Assembly: GCA_028023455.1 (NCBI GenBank) | Contig: JAQFVV010012545.1 | Span: forward strand, 62,001-126,000 | Length of the DNA stretch: 64,000 nucleotides | Reading direction: 5' to 3' | Origin: Epiperipatus broadwayi | Lineage: Eukaryota > Onychophora > Udeonychophora > Euonychophora > Peripatidae | Shown here: piece after piece, positions 55,591-64,000 of the stretch | How the letters are laid out: the number at the start of each line of letters is the position of its first letter | Position numbering within the stretch: position 1 is the stretch's first letter | Position numbers and translations under genes: made by a program | The notes under the pieces: generated by a model | Database searches by the model: none | What the model was told of the DNA's origin: nothing | The model's input: only the letters and a program-made list of their open reading frames with translations

Positions 55591-56550
55591 CACATCATAA
55601 ATTTATATGGCCTATTTTATTTCTTATATTTATTTTGCCAAATCTTTTTAAAAGTTTTTTGTTCACATTGTAAAAATCTAAACATCCTCAATAAATAATA
55701 GATTACCTAATGGTATAATTCCATCTACTATTTTTTGATTCTATGACAAACTTAATAGTTTCAAACCATGTAAATACTATTTCTTTTGTGCTTTTTAAAA
55801 AAAAAAAAAAAAAAAATTCTTATAAATGATAGAATATCTTGCATGATTCAATATGGTAATATGATTGTAGTCTCTGGAATCAAAGTCCATGGAGCTTGAT
55901 TCTAATTCTTTCTTTTGGTGCTTAAACTTCATATAAATTCCTGAGAAGTAAATTGCTCAATTATTATTATTATTTTTTTAATGGTAGAATATTTATGGTA
56001 ATTATTATTTCTTATAGTAAGTATTGAGTTATTTATATAAGCAATATTTATAGATATCTACAGATATTTCAGTTTAAAAGGGGGGGGGGGTATATTTCAG
56101 TTTAAAAGAAGGAAAAAATGATATAAAGCTAATCAAAGAATGCCACAATAAGTATTTTCAATAGTATTCAGTGAATTATATTATTATTAAAAACATTTAC
56201 AATAAAATAAGAAACAGATAATACATCTCACTAGAGATTATAGCACTGATGGACAAGTGATTAAGTTTCTGAGAAAATGTCTGATTGATTTTTCACAATT
56301 ACTTGAATGTATTTCTAGTTTTTTTTTAGAAGATCCTTTCTTGTCTTTGCCTTACTAAAAAAAAAAAATCATTTTCTAATGGCTCTTCAAACTTTGGCTA
56401 AATCCATCATTTAATGTTTTGCCAAAGATATGTTCCAGTTTTATCCTGATAATTCAAAATATTTTTCATTGTACTATTAATAAAATAAATAATAGTCTAT
56501 GGGAAGACTTTACCTTGGATTTCGTAAGCATTCTGTTTAAGTAGCTCCAG
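55570..56550 (+). repeat. Segmental duplication, unit 2
   Basis: Partner of 52250-53443, about 3.3 kb downstream in the same orientation. It lacks the 230-bp segment and has an 11-nt G run at 56080-56090 at the same relative place as unit 1. It ends after AAGTAGCTCCAGA. Confidence 0.85.
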
Positions 56551-56876
56551 ACCAATGTTTTCATGTTGAACTATTTTTTATTTTTTTCCAAAGATAATTT
56601 CCTCCTAAGATATTTTAGTTATTTTTAATACTCTTAAATAATTTTTTTGCCACAAATATTATTCAAATGTAAGACTACATGATACAATATTAAATTTATA
56701 ATTTAAATGTCAATGCAACATGTTTAATGATTTATATAGGAATTAATAGTGTATCAGACAAATGCCAAAAAAAAAAAAAAAGGCAAAATCATATTCCTCA
56801 ACTTAAGTGAGATTAAAAAAATAATTTTACTAATTTCCTTAAAAAATGTTTGAGACTGAAATAAAGGACAATGAGT
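56551..56876. other. A+T-rich spacer
   Basis: Nothing recognised. Confidence 0.45.
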
Positions 56877-57165
56877 TATACACCCGGGTCTTGTTTTATG
56901 CGGATCTTTGTATGCGGTTTTTCTTTTATGCGATAAAAATTATTAGATCAGAAGTCGAGCTCCGATAATGCACTATTACTTTAAATATTATAAATTTCAC
57001 GCATTCACGTCATATTTAAAATAATAGCGCATTATCGGAGTTCGACTTCCATCTAATAATTTCAATATTTTCAGTGCTTTACAATAGTACTGTAATAGAT
57101 TTTATGCAATAAAGAAATTCATAATTCACTTAAAATCAGGATTTCCCCCTTTTATATACACACAT

Positions 57166-57469
57166 TGAATTTTGCAAGATTATAATGTAAATCTGTCCAA
57201 ACGTTATAGATGTCTATACAATGTATGCTGTTGTTTTTTGTATTTTAAATCACGGTCTATTTTTGCTTTTTAAAAAAAGATTATGTAATCAATTAATCAT
57301 TTAGTGTCTGCAAGTAATAAATTTTACAAGACTATAATGTAAATCTGTTCAAACATTATAGATGAAAAATACTATGTATGTTATTGTTTTTGAATTTTAA
57401 ATCATGTTCTATTTTTGCTTTTTATAAAAAAGTATGTAATCAATTAATCATTTAGTGTCCGCATATTTA
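57166..57469 (+). repeat. Tandem duplication, two units of about 152 bp, inside the Tigger remnant
   Basis: Units share TATAATGTAAATCTGT-CAAAC, TTATAGATG, ATTTTAAATCA-G-TCTATTTTTGCTTTTTA and TATGTAATCAATTAATCATTTAGTGTC. The divergence shows it is older than the 16.4 kb duplication. Confidence 0.85.
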
Positions 57470-57757
57470 TTTTAAAAAGTGAGTAACAGCAGTGGGCATA
57501 ATTAAATTTGACAATTAAAATCTGATTTTTAACTGTAATTAACAATTTGAAAATTACATAATGTGATCTGAAATTAATGTGATGTGAAATGATGGAATCT
57601 GATTTTTAAACAGAATTGAAAATTAAAGACAAAAATAAGAATTTAATTTTTAATTGTTAGTTTTAATTAAATTTTGCCCAACAGTGGTGAGTCGATGTCT
57701 TTTTATAATTGTAAGTCTAAGTTCTTATTTTTATTTTAAACTTGTAGTTTACCCTAA

Positions 57758-57963
57758 TGGAGAGGAAAAAACACCCAAGAAAATAAATTTCTTTGGAAAC
57801 AAAAATTTCAATTTTAGATTGCTTAGCGAAATGGGAAGGATCAACAGCAATTGGAAAACATTTTAGTTGTATTTCCACTTGACTTCGTTTAAGAGAAGCT
57901 ACAGTACCTCACATCACATCACATTATGATGAATCTGATGTCTCAAATAGCGATAATGATTAA
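57758..57963 (+). pseudogene. Tigger transposase N-terminal HTH remnant fused to C-terminal tail
   Basis: From ATG 57758 one frame, interrupted by two stops, reads MERKKHPRK, ISLETKISILDCLAKWEGST, AIGKHFSCIST, LRLREATV. This matches the CENP-B/pogo N-terminal helix-turn-helix (LTLExKLxILxRLxxGEGxxxIGRHFxIxxSTVRxI). It then passes to HYDESDVSNSDND and a stop, resembling the acidic Tigger C-terminal tail. The CENP-B second DNA-binding half and the DDE domain are missing, so this is an internally deleted, non-functional copy. Confidence 0.65.
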
Positions 57964-58323
57964 AATACCATACATGTATGAAAAAATGTAAAATACATAT
58001 AAAAATATAATGTTTTGAATAAAATTAAATACTGTAGTTAATAAAAAAAGTTTGTCTTATATCAATTTTTTTCAAATTTGAAATTTGTTATTAGTCATAT
58101 TTTATTTTATTTCTTTTTATGCTAATTTTAAAGTAATTTCTTTGCTTTTATGCGATTTTCAAAAATTACAGTAACCTATCCCCCATTTTTCAAGGTAAGT
58201 TAAGTTTATTTTTGTGAGTGTTTTCTGAGGAACCTATCTACTGCATAAAACGAGACCCAGGTATATAACGATTTACTTTTATTGATGTAAAATATTTTAT
58301 TAAAAAACATGAAAATGGGCAGG

Positions 58324-60195
58324 TCATCATCATCATCATCATCAACAACAACCATTATCAATCCACAGCAGAATGAAAGTCTCTCCAAGTTCAATCCAGC
58401 TGCTCCAATCTTTAGCTGCTCTTCTCCACATCATTCCTACACACATTCTTATTTCATCCATCCATCTCACATGTGGTCTCTTTGTGGGTCTTTTACAATC
58501 TCTTGGAATCCAATTTAAGATTTCACTTATCCATTTATTATCATCTCTTCTAGCAATATGTCCAGCACAACTCCAGTCTTTTAATTTTTTTCAATGAGGT
58601 CAGCAACACCTGTTTGTTCTCTTACCCATATATGGTGTTTTCAATCTCTTCTTGTTACTTCAAACATACATTTCTTCATACTTCTTTGAGTGGTCTGAAG
58701 TCTCTGTCTTGCTCTTCTATTAAATGTCCAAGTCTCAGATCCATAAGTAAGAACTGGTAAAACACATTTATTAAAAATCTTCCTTTTCAAACACATAGAT
58801 ATATTTCCTTTTAGTATCAAGCTATTTCTACCAATTTCATCCATTATGTTTCCATCCGTATTAATAATCTGACCACAGTATTTGTAACTGTTAACTACTT
58901 CTAACTCATCTTAATCAATCTTTATTTTCATATTTTGAGAAAATCCATTAAACATTACTTTAGTCTTTTTAACATTTATCTTTAGTCCTACTTTTATCTG
59001 ATAACTCCTGCAGCTCTAAAGCATTATTTGCAAAAACAACTACATCATCTGCAAAATCTAAATGAGTTAAATAATTTCCATTTACTTTCACTCCTTTAGC
59101 TTCCCATTTTAATACACAAAATACTTCTTGCAGCACTGCTGTAGAAAGTTTTGGAGATACCCTGTCTTACACCCTTCTCAATGTTGACTCTCCTAGTATC
59201 ATTATATAATCTAATTGTTATTGTTGCATTTTATAAATATTCTTTAAAATATGACAATATCCTGGATCTATATCTTGATGATCCAATACCTTAATCACTG
59301 AAAAAATGTTTATGGAATCAAATGCCTTTTCATAATCTATAAATCCAAAGCATAATGGCAACTCATATTCATTTGTCCTTTCTATAACTTCTCTCAATAC
59401 CTGGATATGATATACTGTACTAAAACCACTTTTAAAACAAGCTTGTTCTCTTGGTTGATGGAAAGCCAATGTCCTCTGTAGACAAGTTGTAATTATCTTG
59501 GTAAAATTTTTGTATAAAACTGATTTGAATGAAATTAATATGAAAATAATTGATACACTTTTAAAAACTGCAACAAAGATAGCTGTTAGAAAAAAGCAGC
59601 ATTTGACCAATAAAATTTCTACTGAGACTAGAGAATTTATGAAGAAAAGAAGGAATATGAAGATATACAAAAATGATGCATTAAAAAGGATTGAATATCT
59701 CGAATTTTATAAAATGGTGTGGAAAAGAGTTGAAAATAATAAAAAAGTATAACTGTGAACTAGCAAGGAAAGCTGTAGAAAAGAATAAAAGTCTTAAGAG
59801 TGTAAAATAACATTTTAGTATTGGTAGAAAATTTATATCTACAATATGAAAAAAAGATGGAATTATTACTAGAAATGGAGATGACATCATGAAATGGGTA
59901 GAAGACTTTTATCAAGAATTACCTCCTATATCTATTATAACTTCAGAATTGCCCAGAATTTTAAACGAAGAAATAAGACATGCAATTAAATTTAAAAAAA
60001 AAGGAAAGGCTACAGAAAATAATGGAATTATAATTGACATATTAAAAGAATCAGGTAAAGAAATATAATTTTTTTTAGCAAAGTTATATACCAAATGTCT
60101 AAATGATAAAGATGTATCAGATGATTGGAAGATTGCAGTAATAATAATAATATTTAAAAAAGGTGATAAAGAAGATTAGTTTTTATACAAAATGG
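58324..60195 (-). mobile_element. RTE-type LINE with twin-priming inversion (copy D)
   Basis: 58324-59515 is a minus-strand RTE 3' part, from the ATGATG tail (CATCATCATCATCATCATC at 58324) up through TWTFNRRARQ, HLDFADDVVVFANNALEL (about 59075-59020), CFGFIDYEKAFDSI and ITTCLQRTLAFHQPREQ. At about 59515 the orientation flips. 59515-60195 is plus-strand and covers the immediately preceding element segment (equivalent to 50129-50845 of copy C): RRNMKIYKNDALKRIEYLE, WVEDFYQELP, DDWKIAVIIIIFKKGDKED, and FYTKW. Adjacent segments with the 5' one inverted fit twin priming of LINE reverse transcription. Confidence 0.85.
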
Positions 60196-60911
60196 ATAAG
60201 TAAATGCATGAAAATCAAAAGCTCCTATCACTAAAAAAATAGTTCTACATCAAAGCACATATATTAAAGATTTGTCATTTATCATAAAAAAAATACTGCA
60301 ATAAAAGCAATAAATAGAAGTACAAAGAGTAAATACTTTATTATGAAAAAAAAAAAAAGGTTACACTTTTAAATTTAATTTACAGTAATTATTTATCTAG
60401 TAAAGTCATCTTGTAAACCTGCTATTAGTTTCTATTTAATGTATTTGAAAACAAAAAAAACAACAACAAAAAAACATCACTGGTAGTACATGTTTTTACA
60501 TTAATAATACCTGGTTGATTTTAGTAAGTCCATTATCTTGTTATCTATAATAACAGTTTCAACTTTTAAAGATTATTATACATATAATTCATTAAATATT
60601 AAAGCTAAACGTTTGTAAACTTATTTTGGCATTTTAAATAAAAATTTGATATGAATTATATATCACATATAGGGTTTTAAAGAGTCTTATGCAATAACCT
60701 CTCGATATTGATTCATATTGCATTATTTTGCCACTGAAACATTTTAAGTCAAAGACTAACTAATGAATCACCATCATATCAAACATGTTCATATTTATAT
60801 CAATTCTTGCAATGAATATTGTTTTGCAAAACTGAAACAAAATTTACTTTATCTTCAGAAGCACTTGTAGAAAAAGTCAATTTTTTTATATTCTTAAATG
60901 ACTAAGTATCA
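60196..60911. other. 3' flank of the bromodomain gene
   Basis: Downstream of the 60912 stop on the minus strand. AATAAA on that strand lies at about 60339-60344, roughly 570 nt after the stop, a possible polyadenylation signal. Otherwise A+T-rich. Confidence 0.4.
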
Positions 60912-61964
60912 TTAAAGACTTGGCAGTAAAGATGTGTTTGCTGAATTGGGAAATTGTTCAATATTGGCAAGAGCAATAAGATGCTGTTCTTTAAGATACT
61001 GCAGGTCAGTATACAAATGAATGCTTTTTTCCTTCAGTGTGATTAAATTTACACCATCATTATTTCCAAAAATACACTTTTGACGGGTTTTTTCATTGTT
61101 TACATCACTTTCATTTTCCTGTAGGACAAAACAAAGATTTCTGGTAGTATATTCACATTCTTTATTGAAGCAAGAAAGATTAACTTTTATGTCATGATAA
61201 TTTATATAAGCAAAAACACTATACATAGTATCTTTTAAATGGCATTCATACATTTCAATATCTGCAAGAGCATCAACATGTTGAACTAGTTCTGTTTCTA
61301 AATGAATATCTTTTTTTAATGATGTCAGCTTAAATTCAGCACCGCAAACAGCAATATGTTCTCCACAACTTCTATCACTATCTTTTCTTTCTTGTGAAAA
61401 TGAATCAAGATTTCCAATTATATCTTCCCATTGATCGTCACTGATAGAATAAAAATTATGAAAACCATAATCTTGCCCATTATTAACCTGTGATTCATTA
61501 ACTTGTGCAAGGTCTACAACTTCAATCTCTTTATTTTGGGTAATTTTTGATACCAGTTGACCAACATGTGTGATATCAGGAAAAAGAGTAGCATTTCTAA
61601 TGTTGAGCAGCTTCCAATATTCCACATAATGAATGAATCTCTTCTCTTCTTCCCAAATTATATTTGAAATATAACTGTCATGTTGATAATAATGATAGCA
61701 GTTATCAAAAAATAATTTTACATCATTAAGGCATTCTTTGGAAAAGTGATACTTCTTGTCTTTAAACTTGTTCAGTATCATGGGGAAATCAATATGATTT
61801 TTAATAATTGCATTGTAAAGATAAACATTATGATGAATTGAATCTTGTATAGCTGGTAATACAAATGAAGTTTTCATTAAATATTTGATAATAGCCTTTA
61901 GAAAGTCCAACTGATTTCTTTCACATCTTTCTTCATTAGAATAATTTTCTGGGTGGAAATCCAT
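60912..61964 (-). CDS. Divergent BET-like bromodomain protein, large exon or single-exon gene
   Basis: This 350-codon intact ORF is by far the longest in the window. Residues about 14-118 follow the bromodomain of BET proteins: RNQLDFLKAIIKYLM (helix Z; BET has TNQLQYLxxVVxKTLW), FVLPAI in place of FAWPF, YNAIIKNHIDFPMILNKF (BET YxxIIKxPMDMGTIKKRL), and FSKECLNDVKLFFDNCYHYY (BET ECxQDFNTMFTNCYIYN). The acetyl-lysine-binding Asn is Tyr at residue 93 and the WPF shelf is LPA, so binding may be altered or absent. Residues 141-210 are acidic. Two related stretches occur at about 207-240 and 297-338 (LxxLKKxxIHLxTxL...ALAxIE). An acceptor-like TTATTTATTTTAG lies about 40 nt upstream of the ATG, suggesting a 5' UTR exon. 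The gene could be a retrocopy, but no A tail is seen. Confidence 0.65.
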   Translation of the reverse strand: MDFHPENYSNEERCERNQLDFLKAIIKYLMKTSFVLPAIQDSIHHNVYLYNAIIKNHIDFPMILNKFKDKKYHFSKECLNDVKLFFDNCYHYYQHDSYISNIIWEEEKRFIHYVEYWKLLNIRNATLFPDITHVGQLVSKITQNKEIEVVDLAQVNESQVNNGQDYGFHNFYSISDDQWEDIIGNLDSFSQERKDSDRSCGEHIAVCGAEFKLTSLKKDIHLETELVQHVDALADIEMYECHLKDTMYSVFAYINYHDIKVNLSCFNKECEYTTRNLCFVLQENESDVNNEKTRQKCIFGNNDGVNLITLKEKSIHLYTDLQYLKEQHLIALANIEQFPNSANTSLLPSL

Positions 61965-63154
61965 GATATTACCAATTTGAATTTAAATGAAATTAAATTT
62001 CACAGTTAAATAAACCTAAAATAAATAAGAATGAATACATTTTATTAAATTTATAAAATTAGCATGGAGGCATTAAGTTTAGATAGTCTAATTTACCAAA
62101 AGTGTCTTAATACTTCAAATACATACACACAGCAATAAATAAATAAAATGCTAATAATTCCACTCTTTAGAAATTTAAAACTGAATCTAATTTATGAAAG
62201 AAAATGGCATTTTCTCAAAAAAATTGCCAATTGTCAACGGTGACAGGAGACATATTTTAACTTAAAAAGTTGAGAAGTCCTAAAATGCATCAGAAAATAC
62301 ATATAAAGTATAGCCATATATTTTTTAAGTTAATGATGTTATTAAACTCTATAGGAGTTCAAGAGACTGGTTTAAAATGAAATATAAGAGATTATGGATT
62401 TTAAATATTCAGACTACATATTGCATAAAGTAGTCTTGGTTTTTAATGATGAACTATTTATTTATATTTCTATATATCATTAAATACTATATATATATAA
62501 AATTCAAAAAACCAATAAATAGCCTACTTTGGAAAATAAATAGTTTCTCAAGCTAGCTATTACAAGATAATGAGTTTTAGCATTTCCTTTCTTTTTAACA
62601 ATAATTATATGTTTAGGCATACCTACTGAAAAAGTATCAGCACACATTATAAACTTTTTTTTATATCTTTGTTAATGTTATCTTTTGCATTGAAATTACT
62701 TATTAATATTAGTAAAAATATAAATAAAACAATTGTGTCATTTTCATTTACTACTTGTTACATGATGATTGTCTTGAAATTTATTTACTTTTTATTTATC
62801 TTTTATTCATACAAAAAGATTAAAAATAGTAAATAATACTTTCCAAAATCTATTTAATTAATGAGACATTGCCATTGTTTTTCCTGGTGGCAATTTTCTT
62901 AATCATTTAACATTAGATTTTAATATTAGCTCTATTAATATGAGGTTATATTAATTAGTGATGATCATAGGCCTTCTGCTTTAAATCTCTCATCTGTATT
63001 ACAAATCTTTAATATTTTTCTAGTATACATGATCATTTGACGATAGAAAACAATGTGATATTTTGATGTATTAATGTTTAAAAAATCTGAAGAGATCATT
63101 ATTTTCCAAAAGGCTGGCTTTAGTTCATTGTTATTTGATTTTACATGCATTTGT
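61965..63154. other. Upstream flank of the bromodomain ORF
   Basis: Acceptor-like TTATTTATTTTAG on the minus strand (about 62017-62029), then A+T-rich sequence. No further exon recognised. Confidence 0.4.
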
Positions 63155-63800
63155 GAAATTACTTCGAGAACATTTTTGGAATAACAAAACGTTGAGTTTT
63201 TTTTGTGTGTAGCTTATTAAAGATTAATAATTATTTTAGCACAATAATTGTATAATTTTTAAATAATAAAAGTATACATGATTATACTATATTTTATACA
63301 TATGCATTTCATTTTTTTTTTAAAAAGTTAACAAATTTTAGCACAACAATAATAAAAAACACTATGGCCAGTATAACGACCATTCTTTATGAAACTGATC
63401 ATTAATACTTTTAAGGACACTATGGTAGGATCTTTTGAGATAATCTAAAAATTATAAATGTAATTTTAATTGTTAAATAGAATTTTATAATTTATCAGGA
63501 CTTCATATTTATTCATTCCTGTTTATAAATAAATTTCAGTCAATAAAGATTTAGTTGATTTTCTGAAATTGCTTGCTTGGCTGCTTTCCTGCCCACTGTT
63601 GAATGATGAAAAGATCCTTTGTTCTCATTACATAATCTGTTTGATTTTTTAGAATGTTTTTCATTTATAAACTTATATTTCTAACAATTCAAATCAAATT
63701 TATAGAATTCTAATGTAGAATAAAGTTTTAATTAATTATAATCAAATGTTGAACAGTGACCAAAAATTCCACCAGGGCTAACAATAGAAAATGTCAACTT
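63155..63800 (+). repeat. Dispersed A+T-rich repeat family E, copy 2
   Basis: Collinear with 5990-6720 (AACATTTTTGGAATAACAAAA, TTTTAGCACAATAATTGTATAAT, CACTATGGTAGGATCTTTTGAGATAATCTAAAA, TTATTCATTCCT, ATAAACTTATATTTCTAA). It probably continues towards the window end. Confidence 0.65.
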
Positions 63801-64000
63801 GTTAGACAGTTAAATGTTTACTCTGTATTAGAATTTAATATAATGGACTTAATTTATTATCAATATAAGATTACAAATGAAAACCATCTTAAAAAAATCA
63901 TATTTAAACTCTAAACATTTTAAAATAAATAATAATGAAATGAAATATGTAATGAAAACAATGAACTTTTTTCTGAATGGATGGTGTAAAGGAAAGTCAT

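Larger units (their letters stand above)
56879..58265 (+). mobile_element. Tigger/pogo-type DNA transposon remnant
   Basis: TIRs read TACACCCGGGTCTTGTTTTATGC at the left and TATACCTGGGTCTCGTTTTATGC (inverse complement) at the right, with TTATGCG-rich subterminal sequence, the style of Tigger ends. TA dinucleotides flank both ends, as expected for Tc1/mariner-superfamily insertion. At about 1.39 kb it is shorter than autonomous Tiggers. Only the first part of the transposase remains (57758-57963). It also holds an imperfect subterminal inverted repeat (56951-56972 with 57030-57051) and a tandem duplication (57166-57469). Confidence 0.75.

Noticed and set aside
57654-57866. 70-codon ORF over the Tigger region as an independent gene
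   Set aside because: It is a different frame from the HTH-coding one and shows no domain.
1-64000. CRISPR arrays, operons, bacterial genes or ribosome-binding sites
   Set aside because: No regularly spaced direct repeats with unique spacers and no prokaryotic gene organisation; the window is eukaryotic.

Overview
The window is A+T-rich eukaryotic DNA, roughly three quarters A+T by eye. It looks like gene-poor intergenic and intronic sequence from an invertebrate animal. Evidence for a metazoan is a GT/AG-bounded exon matching the glycosyltransferase ALG8, a 350-codon ORF with a BET-like bromodomain, and a repeat load of Penelope, RTE-type LINE, Merlin, hAT and pogo/Tigger elements plus tRNA-derived SINEs. 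One LINE fragment resembles elements I associate with arachnids, but I cannot name the species. No bacterial or organellar features are seen.

Layout. 1-4.2 kb: Penelope-like 3' end, a SINE with 16-bp target-site duplication (TSD), an RTE LINE 3' end. 4.7 kb: ALG8 exon (minus). 8.2-11.2 kb: a 5'-truncated, relatively G+C-rich LINE with 13-bp TSD. 12.6-13.4 kb: last exon(s) of an unidentified minus-strand gene. 13.5-26.2 kb: A+T-rich DNA with several repeat families, a foldback element around a tRNA-like loop, and repeats carrying hammerhead-ribozyme-like cores. 26.7-28.5 kb: a segment bounded by 30-bp inverted repeats. 32.3-34.3 kb: a LINE split by a Merlin element with 150-bp terminal inverted repeats (TIRs) and a perfect 8-bp TSD. 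36.9-38.0 kb: a young SINE (17-bp TSD), then two tandem 472-bp-spaced repeats, each with a hammerhead-like motif. 39.0-42.5 kb: decayed hAT transposon and a second LINE type. 45.4-52.0 kb: two RTE LINEs head to head, a giant imperfect palindrome. 52.3-56.6 kb: a segmental duplication. 56.9-58.3 kb: Tigger remnant. 58.3-60.2 kb: an RTE copy with a twin-priming inversion. 60.9-62.0 kb: bromodomain gene (minus).

The genes do not form a pathway; almost all coding-like sequence is decayed transposon. Host coding evidence is limited to the ALG8 exon, the bromodomain ORF, the 12.6 kb terminal exon and a few weaker exon-like ORFs. The most unusual observation is that at least two related dispersed repeat families carry hammerhead-like cores, twice as partial tandem arrays (periods about 411 and 472 bp), sometimes just downstream of a B-box-like sequence. 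That architecture resembles animal retrozymes or the ribozyme-bearing ends of Penelope-like elements.
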